NCBI GenBank assembly: GCA_947494805.1
Contig: CANLWK010000001.1
Coordinates: forward strand, 930,001 to 994,000
DNA length: 64,000 nucleotides
Direction of reading: 5' to 3'
Origin: an uncultured Croceitalea sp.
Lineage (GTDB): Bacteria > Bacteroidota > Bacteroidia > Flavobacteriales > Flavobacteriaceae
Notes under the pieces: model-generated
Seen by the model: only the letters and a program-made list of their open reading frames with translations
Told to the model about the DNA's origin: nothing
The model's database searches: none
Position numbers and translations under genes: made by a program
In this document: positions 28,117-35,849 of the stretch, in pieces
Numbering within the stretch: the first letter of the stretch is position 1
How the letters are laid out: every line of letters starts with the position of its first letter

Positions 28117-28911
28117 TTAAATTTGGATAAGATTCACGGCTAGCCTGTTCGTTTTTAAGTAAGTCGACGGATTAAATCCAACTGTTTTTTTAAATTCTCT
28201 GATAAGATGCGCTTGGTCGTAGTATCCTGCTTCGAGACCTATATTGGTGAGCGAGTTTTGGTCCCTGTGTTTAGTAAGACCAATAAAGAAGTGTAATCTA
28301 ATATTATTTAGTAATTTTTTAGGTGTAATGCCAATTTGCTCAGAAAACAGTCTTTGAACTTTTCTTTCATTTAAACCTAACTGGCTACAAACATCTTTGA
28401 CCAGAACGTTGCCTTTCTTTTGAAGTGCAAGTGATATAAAACTCGACACATAAGGGTTGTGGTCACAGGCAAGTCCATCAAATTTTTCGACAAAAAATGA
28501 ATTCAAAAGACCAATCATCTCTATGGCATTAGAACTAAAAAAAAGCCTTTCGTGAAGTCCTGAAATTTCTTTTCCTAAAATTAATGAGGCTTCTTCTATT
28601 CGATTGGTAAAAGTTGAAGAACGAATACCCGTAAGGGCAAATAAACCTAGAGGTTGAAGGAGTACTATCACAACTGATGTAGATCCATCAACGAAAAAAT
28701 CTTGATATTCTGAGACTTGGCCGAATACGAATGATGCAGGCAATGAATTCTTTGAGTAAAGAGAAACTAATTCCTTTTTGTTGAAAGTGAATACCAATCC
28801 ACTATGACCATTTGCAAAATGTCTATAATGTTTCTTATCATTATTGGTAATACGAAATACGAGATAATGCTTGATATACCTTGAGAGGTTGTGTGAAGGG
28901 GGGTATTGCAT
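28117..28911 (-). CDS. AraC family transcriptional regulator
   Basis: 264 residues. The N-terminal region (MQYPPSHNLSRYIKHYLVFR, about 1-150) is a DUF6597-like sensor. The C-terminal AraC domain (about 155-255) has two helix-turn-helix motifs, including VKDVCSQLGLNERKVQRLF and SLTNIGLEAGYYDQAHLIREFKK, ending FNPSTY. It sits upstream of the nitrilase gene, which it is inferred to control. Its ATG is 49 bp from a copy of the 86-bp dispersed element. Confidence 0.9.
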   Translation of the reverse strand: MQYPPSHNLSRYIKHYLVFRITNNDKKHYRHFANGHSGLVFTFNKKELVSLYSKNSLPASFVFGQVSEYQDFFVDGSTSVVIVLLQPLGLFALTGIRSSTFTNRIEEASLILGKEISGLHERLFFSSNAIEMIGLLNSFFVEKFDGLACDHNPYVSSFISLALQKKGNVLVKDVCSQLGLNERKVQRLFSEQIGITPKKLLNNIRLHFFIGLTKHRDQNSLTNIGLEAGYYDQAHLIREFKKTVGFNPSTYLKTNRLAVNLIQI

Positions 28912-28959
28912 TACAAATCCTACTTTTCTAATTGAACATAATCAAGGCACTAAATAACA

Positions 28960-29046
28960 GCTACGAAATAGTGCCCGAGTTGCAGCGTTGAAAATTCATT
29001 TCTTCGGGAATATACCAAAAACCTACCAACAAGTTTATGTGAAAAG
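28960..29046 (-). repeat. 86-bp dispersed element, copy B
   Basis: This copy aligns with copies A, C and D over its whole length. It has TTTTCACATAAAC, TTTTTGGTATATTCCCGAAG, then GCTGCAACTC and TTTCGTAGCTG on the minus strand. It lies upstream of the AraC-type gene and takes up part of the 391-bp non-coding gap 28912-29302. The rest of the gap (29047-29224) shows no further gene. Confidence 0.8.
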
Positions 29047-29224
29047 GCTTTTGTATGCTTACATAGTTTTGGGCCCTAAGATGTTGTTCAACTTGATTTG
29101 CTTTAAAATGTACTGTCAATGTATCTGTGCACATTACAGTTTATTGTGGTCGCTTTGAACTAAATGCGAAGATGTGGTTGAACCATTGGTCACTACTTTT
29201 TTTGCAGGTAATTTGAAAAATTAA

Positions 29225-29266
29225 AAGCAATAACGATTTGAGTACCTACTCAAATCGTTATTGCTT
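29225..29266 (-). terminator. Strong intrinsic terminator, 20-bp perfect stem
   Basis: The left arm 29225-29244 and right arm 29247-29266 are perfect reverse complements with only CC between them. On the minus strand the stem is followed by TTTTAATTTTT. It lies 36 bp beyond the stop of the SPW gene and closes the minus-strand NTF2-YHS-SPW group. Confidence 0.88.
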
Positions 29267-29302
29267 ATACCTTTGTTAGCAAACGTTGTTTTTAAACAAT
29301 AT

Positions 29303-29656
29303 TTATACTGCTAACTCTGATTTGTGCAGACCAACTACGGTTAGAACTGCTATTCCATTGATCCAATAGTAATAAGCATCTAGTCCCTCGAATGAAAAAA
29401 TAAAAGGTGCACTAACAAATACTACCGCGACAATAAAATCTACAATTAAGTGTATTTTGTATGAGATTACTTTAAATGCTCCCAAATGATGATCGGTAAG
29501 CAATGTTAAAATAAAAGCTGCTATCCCCGTCACAACTGAAAGTTGTAATGCCAAAGGGTTTGGATCTCCTAATCCAAGAAGAAAAGGAAGTGTTATCAAT
29601 GCAATGGCAACGGGATAATCTAAATAGGCATGTATTCTTTTGGTTACAAACTTCAT
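29303..29656 (-). CDS. SPW-repeat-like four-helix membrane protein
   Basis: 117 residues with four predicted transmembrane helices arranged as two related halves (AYLDYPVAIALITLPFLLG and KIHLIVDFIVAVVFVSAPF), each with the proline-containing motif of SPW repeat proteins. The function of this family is unknown. It is the last gene of a minus-strand group after the YHS-domain gene (11-bp gap) and just before a strong terminator. Confidence 0.7.
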   Translation of the reverse strand: MKFVTKRIHAYLDYPVAIALITLPFLLGLGDPNPLALQLSVVTGIAAFILTLLTDHHLGAFKVISYKIHLIVDFIVAVVFVSAPFIFSFEGLDAYYYWINGIAVLTVVGLHKSELAV

Positions 29657-29667
29657 GACGTTAGATT

Positions 29668-30138
29668 TTAATTGTGGGTTTTACTAAGTTTTCCCCAATT
29701 CTTGTCCGCAACACTTTTTAGTTTGGCATGATTGTTTTCAGCTAGCCAAAGTTGCTTTGCATCAAGTTCAACATTGTTTAAATACAAATAGTATTTTCCA
29801 TCATTTACTAAAAACTTATTGGGGTCAACTCTAAATTTTGCTCCTGCATAACATCCAAACGCACAGAAACCACCATACTGAGGAAGGTATCTCTCCGGGT
29901 TTTTGGCAAACGTTGTTTTTTGTTCGGCAGATGTAAAATAGTATACTACTTTTTTGTATTCGGACTTAAAGCTTTTGTTCCCTTTTTGTGCTAGACCTAA
30001 ATCTAAATAAGAAACAGGACTGTAACCTTGTAAAGCGATATTGCTATTATCAATGTTATTGGCCATTTTGTCTTGGGCAAATACTGCGGTGACAAATAAA
30101 AATGCCATTAAAGTGATTGTTGTCTTAATTGTTTTCAT
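29668..30138 (-). CDS. Secreted YHS domain protein
   Basis: 156 residues. A signal peptide (MKTIKTTITLMAFLFVTAVFA) is followed by a YHS-type domain: NIALQGYSPVSYLD, YYFTSAEQKTTFAKNPERYL, PQYGGFCAFG and GKYYLYLNN. YHS domains often bind metal or occur in metal-handling proteins. Here the Cys residues are in GGFCAFGCYAG. The protein is periplasmic; a role in metal binding is an inference. It lies between the NTF2-like and SPW genes in one operon (28 bp and 11 bp gaps). Confidence 0.85.
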   Translation of the reverse strand: MKTIKTTITLMAFLFVTAVFAQDKMANNIDNSNIALQGYSPVSYLDLGLAQKGNKSFKSEYKKVVYYFTSAEQKTTFAKNPERYLPQYGGFCAFGCYAGAKFRVDPNKFLVNDGKYYLYLNNVELDAKQLWLAENNHAKLKSVADKNWGKLSKTHN

Positions 30139-30166
30139 TTTTATATTTTTTTATGATGTTGTTTTG

Positions 30167-30520
30167 TTATTCTGCGTTGAAGTATTCTTCTTGAATTACT
30201 TTTCCATGCTCATTCCAAATTCTGCGAATTATTTCATGCCAATAGATTTTACTGCCATCTTTCATATTGAAATCGAATGTAAATTCTGATGCCGACATAT
30301 TTCCATCTACTATTGAATGATGGTGTGTAATGCCGTTTACTTCGGCAATTGCACCCGCAAACCCTTCCATTTTGGTAACCATTTCTGGTTTTCCAGTGGT
30401 GCCTCCGTTTCCGTAATCTGAGGTGTTTGCATTGTCGGCAAAGAATTCTTTTACCGCATCAACAATGGCGCCTTGAGAGACCAGTGCGTCTATTTGTTGT
30501 ACTTGTGTTTTAATATTCAT
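30167..30520 (-). CDS. SnoaL/NTF2-like small protein
   Basis: 117 residues predicted to form the cone-shaped NTF2/SnoaL fold: an N-terminal helix pair (IDALVSQGAIVDAVKEFFAD), the short NGGTTGKPEMV segment, and curved strands SEFTFDFNMKDGSKIYWHEI and IRRIWNEHGKVIQEEYF. The family includes polyketide cyclases, isomerases and many proteins of unknown role. There is no signal peptide, so it is cytoplasmic. The tandem AraC regulator gene ends 69 bp upstream on the same strand. Confidence 0.8.
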   Translation of the reverse strand: MNIKTQVQQIDALVSQGAIVDAVKEFFADNANTSDYGNGGTTGKPEMVTKMEGFAGAIAEVNGITHHHSIVDGNMSASEFTFDFNMKDGSKIYWHEIIRRIWNEHGKVIQEEYFNAE

Positions 30521-30589
30521 CTTTTTATGTTTTTAAATTACACGGCAAAGATGAGATGGTATTGAAGTTTGGTTGCTACAAAAAAAGGA

Positions 30590-31648
30590 CTAAGAATTGT
30601 ACTTTTTTAGTTTGAATTCGGTGGGGGTGACATTAGAATAATGTTTGAAAAAACTTGAGAAATGATTTGGTTCTTCAAATCCAAGCTGTCTTGAAATTGA
30701 TGTAATGGACCGTCCTTCGAGCAGCATCAATTTGGCAGAATTGATTAATTCTAAACGTATGAGATGGCCCAAAGAAGTATTTAACTTAGCTCGAACTTTG
30801 TTGGACAATGCCCTTATAGAAAGGTTCATTTCATTGGCATAAAACTCCAAGGACCTTTCTTGTGTGTGGTGTTTTTGCAAAAGTTCCAATAGGTCTTGTG
30901 AGAACACATCTCTATTTTTAAAATCAAAGTTTTCCCTAAACTGTTTTGGCGTTTGACCAATGGAATTTTTAAAAACCCTATTAAAATAGGCGTCATCGGT
31001 ATATCCTAAATCATAAGATATTTCTTGAATATTTTTATTGGTGAACGCGACTTCTTTTAAGCTTTCATGGAGTCTTTTTGATGCCATTAGTTTTTTTACC
31101 GTTAAACCCACCTTGTTTTTAACCAGGGCTTGGGCATTATATCCTCTATCATTAATAAGACTTACCAATTCACCACTTGTTAGTTTATTGGAGTATTCTC
31201 TGTCAATGATCTCTTTAGTATCAAAAATCACTTGATACTCTTCTTTATTGGCCTTAAAGGGGTTTTGCCAATACCATTGTTTAGAAGATATGTCAATAAT
31301 GTCAGCTGAATTTTGGGTCAATGCCGTTTCAGAGAGAAACGAGTTACATTCCTCACATTCCAATAGATCTATGTACCCTAAAGAAATTAAGTGTTTAAAC
31401 AATACTCTAACGTCATTGTTATAAAACTTACTTTCATTTGAAAATTCAATTCTTCTAATGGTGAAATCATCTGACAAGAATTTAATGTACTGGCCTTTTT
31501 CTAAAAAAATGGCTTTTTCGTGCCAATCAAAATAGTTTTTAAAATCAACTTGAATGCTCCCTTTTCCAGAAAGAATATGAATTAAAGTATGGCACGCTAT
31601 GAAGTATACTTTATTGATCTCTGGAGAAAATTTTTCAACTTTTTGCAT
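30590..31648 (-). CDS. AraC family regulator with two C-terminal AraC DNA-binding domains
   Basis: 352 residues from the ATG at 31648. A longer reading from a GTG at 31795 would run through a copy of the 86-bp dispersed element and was rejected. The N-terminal 150 residues are a cupin-like sensor (HILSGKGSIQVDF). Two complete AraC domains follow: the first with IQEISYDLGYTDDAYFNRVF and QTPKQFRENF, the second with ITSISRQLGFEEPNHFSSFF and VTPTEFKLKK. Most AraC proteins have one such domain. It likely controls the NTF2-YHS-SPW genes directly downstream. Confidence 0.88.
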   Translation of the reverse strand: MQKVEKFSPEINKVYFIACHTLIHILSGKGSIQVDFKNYFDWHEKAIFLEKGQYIKFLSDDFTIRRIEFSNESKFYNNDVRVLFKHLISLGYIDLLECEECNSFLSETALTQNSADIIDISSKQWYWQNPFKANKEEYQVIFDTKEIIDREYSNKLTSGELVSLINDRGYNAQALVKNKVGLTVKKLMASKRLHESLKEVAFTNKNIQEISYDLGYTDDAYFNRVFKNSIGQTPKQFRENFDFKNRDVFSQDLLELLQKHHTQERSLEFYANEMNLSIRALSNKVRAKLNTSLGHLIRLELINSAKLMLLEGRSITSISRQLGFEEPNHFSSFFKHYSNVTPTEFKLKKYNS

Positions 31649-31691
31649 TCGGTTTAGTACAATTTGCTTTAATACTTCGCTAAACACCACA

Positions 31692-31778
31692 GCTACAAAG
31701 TAGTATTTGAGCCGTAGCGTAGGAAGTTGATTGTTACTGAAATATAGCAAAATCCTTTCAACAATGATATATGAATCG
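31692..31778 (-). repeat. 86-bp dispersed element, copy C
   Basis: On the minus strand it reads GATTCATATATCATT, ATTTTGCTATATTTCAGTAA, then GCTACGGCTC and TTTGTAGCTG. The AGCTACAAAGTAGT end on the plus strand begins at 31691. It lies 44 bp upstream of the ATG of the tandem AraC gene. Confidence 0.8.
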
Positions 31779-32068
31779 GGCTTGCATACAATCACAAGTC
31801 ATTGTTCTCTAAGGAGTCGGGGAGTCGTAGGTATCCTTATTGGATTTTGCAGTATTGGGAGTATAAATTCCAGTCACACCGAGCGAAGCGACCGATGAAT
31901 TCCTTTGTATTAAAATAAAAGCAACATGAACTAAATTACTTTTAGCATACCGTATTTTTCAAATTTCAGTTAAAAGACTAGAGAACACAAACATTTGCCA
32001 ATTGCCCAGTGAACTTATGGGCGATAGTATTGGTTAGCGGCTTTTTTCTTTGTGGTAGATCGTTAGCG
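31779..32068. other. Non-coding stretch between dispersed element C and the aspartyl protease gene
   Basis: No open frame with coding character is seen on either strand. It contains a short GCGAAGC mini-hairpin near 31885 and two GTTAGCG words near 32033 and 32060, whose meaning is not clear. No good T-tailed terminator for the protease gene was found. Confidence 0.5.
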
Positions 32069-33262
32069 CTAGATTAGAGGTTCCAAACGTAAAAGTAGCT
32101 CCCTTTCGTTATCTGCACGTCGATAGATGATTTTGATGGTCTTTCCGCTTTGTGTTCTTAATAACTTTCGGATCGCTGCCAATGAAGCTTCCGCAGTTTT
32201 CACACCATCAATTTCAACAATTTCATCACCAGATAGTAATTCTGTCTCGGCAGCACTTGAGTTGGGAATAATACGATCAATAATAACTTTTGCCATGTTG
32301 GCATCCAATGAAAGCTTCAATCCAGAATTTTGAACATAAAAGGGTTCCTTGTTATACCGTTGGTTTGCAATCCAATAACTCTTTTTTCTTTTATAATCGA
32401 AGGTGATATTGAATCTTTTAAGTATTTCATTACCAATAATACCCGCTACTTTTGTGTTTGCGAAAAAGCCAACATCAGTATCATATATATTCACGGGAAT
32501 ATTTTCAAACTCAAAGTCCAAGACTTTAAGATGCCTTATTCTTCCGACCAATATTTGTGCAACGTTCGTTGAAAGTCCCCTAGAATTATTTGAATAGGTC
32601 TTGTCAATTTTAGTTCTGATTTGAGACTTCTTTGAAAAGGGTGAGGTAAAACTTATCGTTCCTCCGGCACCAGAGTCTAAAACAAATTCTTGATCGACAT
32701 AGCCACCATCTTTTACGATAATTTGAAAAATGGCAGTGGGGACATCACCAATATCTATCCGAACGAGTTCACCACTCCCATGGTACTTATAAGATTTTGA
32801 TTCGTAAAGCACGATTTCAGAAGTATCGTAGTCTACTTCCGTGACATACCTTTTCAACACATCGTATCCGATAATCCCATCAATATCCTTACCTATTACC
32901 CTTTCTAAGTGACTGAGCGGAACACTCAACAAATCAATTTTAGCTATTGTAATGGGTCCAATTTCTATCGATTTCTTCTTAATGATTGAAGATTTTGTTT
33001 CTCCTGAGGCACCGGTTGTGGTAGCTGTCTTGTTTGAAGCAAAATTCAGTTTTTGCGCCGTTTCTGAATTAATTACCGTAGATCCTGCGCCCGTATCAAA
33101 CACAAAATCCAGTTGTTCTGAATTATTTATGGTAAGTTGTACAAAAACATGGTTTCCTACTATTTCAAAGGGAATTTTGGCAACAGGATTTGCATGTTGG
33201 GCGTAGCTACTGATAGTTGCCCAGAGGATAAGTAGAAAGTGTATTTTCTTTAATTTGGTCAT
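32069..33262 (-). CDS. Periplasmic retropepsin-like aspartyl protease with PDZ domain
   Basis: 397 residues: a signal peptide ending ISSYAQ, then two pepsin-like aspartyl domains in one chain. The first has the active-site triplet DTG (Asp56, FVFDTGAGSTVIN) and the second DSG (Asp196, FVLDSGAGGTISF). Both are followed by the hydrophobic flap/IIGYDVLKRY- and IIGNEILKRF-type segments. A C-terminal PDZ domain (about 310-397, SAAETELLSGDEIVEIDG) follows. It is a likely periplasmic or lipid-face protease. It lies 176 bp downstream of the sulfatase gene on the same strand; a shared function is not shown. Confidence 0.88.
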   Translation of the reverse strand: MTKLKKIHFLLILWATISSYAQHANPVAKIPFEIVGNHVFVQLTINNSEQLDFVFDTGAGSTVINSETAQKLNFASNKTATTTGASGETKSSIIKKKSIEIGPITIAKIDLLSVPLSHLERVIGKDIDGIIGYDVLKRYVTEVDYDTSEIVLYESKSYKYHGSGELVRIDIGDVPTAIFQIIVKDGGYVDQEFVLDSGAGGTISFTSPFSKKSQIRTKIDKTYSNNSRGLSTNVAQILVGRIRHLKVLDFEFENIPVNIYDTDVGFFANTKVAGIIGNEILKRFNITFDYKRKKSYWIANQRYNKEPFYVQNSGLKLSLDANMAKVIIDRIIPNSSAAETELLSGDEIVEIDGVKTAEASLAAIRKLLRTQSGKTIKIIYRRADNERELLLRLEPLI

Positions 33263-33438
33263 AATTACTTTGCGTAGGCTTTATTTGTGATATTTGTCAG
33301 TACCTCATGGGAGTCATCGTTAACTTTCATTCGTTATACATGTATTTGATGGCGGTACCTTTGACTTTTGTTGTTTATAAAGATAAAAAAAACTGCAGTT
33401 CGCGATGAGTAAAAAGAGAACGCATTGCTTGCCTAAAA

Positions 33439-35223
33439 TTAGTTTATATGTTCTAGGACCAGTAGTCTAAAATCTATGAATTGAGGCCCATTTATTACCG
33501 AAGCTTTCAATGCTATAGAATGAAGGCCTTCATCTAAACTCAAAAGTCCCATTTCTAAGGCCTTAAAATCTTTTTCAAATGATTCTTGTCTTGGAAAGCG
33601 ATCAAAAGCAACGCCGTCAAAAGGAGGGTCGTGCGGCTCTAAAATAGTTGCCTTCACTTCATTTTTACCCTGATTCAATGACAAAACGGAGCCAACTGCA
33701 GATTCAGTACATGTGTAATATGCCGTTGCTTTATACTTGCCCTTTGTCAGGATGTTACAATTCCATGAAATACTATCTGACTCACTTGTCCAATTGGTGA
33801 AATACGAGGCGTTCGGCCATCGATTTGACCTTTTGATCATACCATGGGGTATTCCGTCTCGTGCTGGAAGCTGCGTGATTGTATTACCTTCATAACCAAC
33901 AGGGAAGAACTCTTTTCTATTGCGGTCTAGCTCAGTCAAAACAGTGTTTGTCCATGTACTCTTTGCATTGATCAATTCAGAGCGTAAAGAATCAGAAGGT
34001 TGCTTAATAGGGTTGTGTTGCCCCGGGTCTTCGATTAAATCATACAATTGATTGTCTTTATCTAACATATATTGTTGATTTCTCAAGCTCACATTTCCGT
34101 TCCAGTGACTAAAAATATAGCGGTCGTTCCACAAATGTTCTTGATTGAACAACAATGGTTTTAAGCTAATGCCATCCAAAGGTTTGTTCCCAGAAATAGG
34201 TATTTCCGACAAATCGGTTAAAGTGGGCAAAATATCTATCGCTCCAGCAATCTGATCTATTTTCTGAGGTTTTATCTTGTCTTTCCAATACATAATAAAC
34301 GGAGAGCGTACACCTCCTTCATCGGTATGACCTTTATTACCTTTTAGTCCGTCGTTCCAACGCCAACCATTTGGCCCGTTGTCAGACATATAAACGATAA
34401 TGGTGTTCTCGAGCAATTTTAAACGAACTAGTTTATCTACTAATCTACCAACATTCCAATCAATATTTTCGCAGAGCGCATAAGCGGCACGTGTTTTATC
34501 TCTCTTTTCATTAGTATCGTAGCGATGTGGATTAGGTGATACATTGCTGTACTTGTCCCACCATTTATCGGGAACTTGCATTGGACTATGTGGAGTATTG
34601 AAGGCTAGATAAACGAAAAAGGGATCGTCGTTTTTGGCCTCGATATATTCTATGGCATTATTGGTCAAATCATCGATGATAAATCCATCTCCTTTTACTA
34701 CAGCGCCATTTCGTTCTAACATAGGACTAAAATAATTGCCCCAATGCCCAGAACAAAAACCATAGAACTCGTCAAAACCTCTATTGTTTGGATGATATGG
34801 AGGTTGAGAACCATTGTGCCACTTGCCATATGCCGCAGTATTGTAGTTTTCTGATTTAAAGGATTCAGCTATCGTTCTTTCATCAATATCCAAGCGTTCA
34901 CCTCCTTGCGATGTAGAATACACACCGCCTCTTGCATGATACCGTCCAGTCAATATTTCGGCCCGAGTTGGAGAACAAACGGGACTCACATAAAAACGAT
35001 TGAACTGGGCACCTTCACTTGCAAGCCTATCTATGTTCGGAGTTTTTATTTTGGAGTTTCCATTTACTCCTAAATCACCCCAACCTTGGTCATCTGTGAC
35101 AATAAGAATAATGTTTGGTTTGTTCTTACTATGTAAATCTGTCTTACACGATTGAAAAACGAACAATAAAATTCCGAGAATGAAAATGGTTCGAATTTTT
35201 ATTATTAATCGTTCTTTGATCAT
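33439..35223 (-). CDS. Type I sulfatase (formylglycine-dependent), lipoprotein
   Basis: 594 residues. A lipoprotein signal ends FQSC (Cys26). The alkaline-phosphatase-like catalytic domain has the metal-binding IVTDDQGWGDLG (Asp44-Asp45) and the Cys-type activation motif CSPTR (Cys83 to Arg87) followed by LTGRY. The Cys is converted to formylglycine by an anaerobic or aerobic maturase not encoded in this window. A C-terminal domain of about 150 residues (from VGYEGNTITQLPARDG) resembles a beta-sandwich. Family members remove sulfate esters from marine polysaccharides or other substrates; the exact substrate is not evident. Confidence 0.92.
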   Translation of the reverse strand: MIKERLIIKIRTIFILGILLFVFQSCKTDLHSKNKPNIILIVTDDQGWGDLGVNGNSKIKTPNIDRLASEGAQFNRFYVSPVCSPTRAEILTGRYHARGGVYSTSQGGERLDIDERTIAESFKSENYNTAAYGKWHNGSQPPYHPNNRGFDEFYGFCSGHWGNYFSPMLERNGAVVKGDGFIIDDLTNNAIEYIEAKNDDPFFVYLAFNTPHSPMQVPDKWWDKYSNVSPNPHRYDTNEKRDKTRAAYALCENIDWNVGRLVDKLVRLKLLENTIIVYMSDNGPNGWRWNDGLKGNKGHTDEGGVRSPFIMYWKDKIKPQKIDQIAGAIDILPTLTDLSEIPISGNKPLDGISLKPLLFNQEHLWNDRYIFSHWNGNVSLRNQQYMLDKDNQLYDLIEDPGQHNPIKQPSDSLRSELINAKSTWTNTVLTELDRNRKEFFPVGYEGNTITQLPARDGIPHGMIKRSNRWPNASYFTNWTSESDSISWNCNILTKGKYKATAYYTCTESAVGSVLSLNQGKNEVKATILEPHDPPFDGVAFDRFPRQESFEKDFKALEMGLLSLDEGLHSIALKASVINGPQFIDFRLLVLEHIN

Positions 35224-35287
35224 CTATAAAGTTAGATTTATTGCTTTGTAGTTTTATTTAAGGCTTATTATAACCCTAAATACAACA

Positions 35288-35373
35288 GTTACAAAGTAGT
35301 ATGTGAGTTGTAGCCCTGAAAATTGATTGCTATGGTAATATAGCAAAATCGTTTAAGAATGATAGGTGAATCA
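35288..35373 (-). repeat. 86-bp dispersed element, copy D
   Basis: On the minus strand it reads GATTCACCTATCATT, GATTTTGCTATATTACC, then GCTACAACTC and TTTGTAACTG, with the clearest stem of the four copies (GCTACAA against TTGTAAC, one mismatch). It ends 65 bp upstream of the sulfatase ATG. Confidence 0.8.
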
Positions 35374-35443
35374 GACTTCTGTTTTCGGTATACTTGAAGA
35401 GGGAATTAGCTTCGCTGAGTCCCAGTACAAGCCTTTTGAAAAC

Positions 35444-35472
35444 AAAAAAACCAGTGCATTGCACTGGTTTTT
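35444..35472. terminator. Terminator-like hairpin, duplicate of the tRNA-Leu terminator
   Basis: Arms CCAGTGC (35451-35457) and GCACTGG (35461-35467) with loop ATT, flanked by A and T runs, so it could act in both directions. It has the same layout as the hairpin at 35814-35842, with two compensatory base-pair changes. It is followed at 35482-35495 by a copy of the tRNA-Leu 3' end. Confidence 0.7.
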
Positions 35473-35481
35473 ATCTATTCA

Positions 35482-35495
35482 TACTCGAGGCGGGA
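35482..35495 (-). other. Duplicate of the tRNA-Leu 3' end (att-like remnant)
   Basis: TACTCGAGGCGGGA here is identical to the 3' end of the tRNA-Leu gene (35853-35866). With the neighbouring hairpin, about 50 bp of similar layout is shared. The rest of a tRNA is absent. It may mark an old recombination or integration event at the tRNA gene. Confidence 0.55.
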
Positions 35496-35813
35496 ATTAG
35501 CTTCGCTGAGTCCCAACACGAACCAGTTGAAAAAGAAAAACCCACTTTTCAAGAGAATGTGTCGGTTTGTGCAATTTGTCAGGTTGAGCCTGTCGAAACC
35601 GATGTTACTGGCAGTAAACCAAACGATTTCGAAAAGTTTAGTTTGTACCTGGGGGTACTTTTTAGATTGCCTCTTTTTTATTCGTATTAAAAGTGGGAAT
35701 TAGCTCCGCTGAGTCCCAACACGAACCTGTTGAAAATGAAAAACCAATTCTTGAAGAATCGGTTGGTTTAAAATAAAACTTCGCGCAAACAAGTTTGGCT
35801 CATTTTATTCCAT

Positions 35814-35842
35814 AAAAAAACCAAGGCATTGCCTTGGTTTTT
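35814..35842 (-). terminator. Terminator of tRNA-Leu
   Basis: Arms CCAAGGC (35821-35827) and GCCTTGG (35831-35837) around ATT. On the minus strand it is followed by a run of seven T. It lies 8 bp beyond the encoded CCA end of tRNA-Leu. Confidence 0.85.
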
Positions 35843-35849
35843 CATTTAT

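Larger units (their letters stand above)
35401..35717. repeat. Three copies of a 23-bp hairpin repeat downstream of tRNA-Leu
   Basis: The palindrome GGGAATTAGC-TTC-GCTGAGTCCC occurs at 35401-35423, 35492-35514 and 35695-35717 (the last with one base change in the loop). Each is followed by CCCA, an ACACGAACC-like word, GTTGAAAA and an A-rich stretch leading to another hairpin. The unit is REP-like. An apparent 98-codon frame over 35394-35690 has no coding character and is explained by these repeats. A common flavobacterial GGTTGAGCCTGTCG motif lies at about 35583. Confidence 0.75.

Noticed and set aside
29303-29656. SPW gene as a toxin or antitoxin partner
   Set aside because: Four regular helices with SPW-type repeats and no paired small gene with overlapping frame; no toxin-antitoxin signature.
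26901-35373. CRISPR array from regularly repeated sequences
   Set aside because: The repeats are 86 bp, diverged and 2-4 kb apart with genes between them; there are no short spacers and no cas genes.
26901-35373. A classical integron with GTTRRRY core sites
   Set aside because: No integrase gene is present, the core heptamers are not convincingly present, and modules hold several genes. Only a loose resemblance to attC remains, so the element was reported as unnamed.
35575-35600. GGTTGAGCCTGTCG motif as a specific regulator site
   Set aside because: This word and the GACTGAGCGGAGTCG word at about 35984 are common short hairpins in flavobacterial intergenic DNA, so a special role here is not supported.
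35394-35690. 98-codon open frame downstream of tRNA-Leu
   Set aside because: It lies across two of the 23-bp hairpin repeats, a terminator and the tRNA-end duplicate, and the predicted protein has no domain or signal. It is a by-product of repeats.
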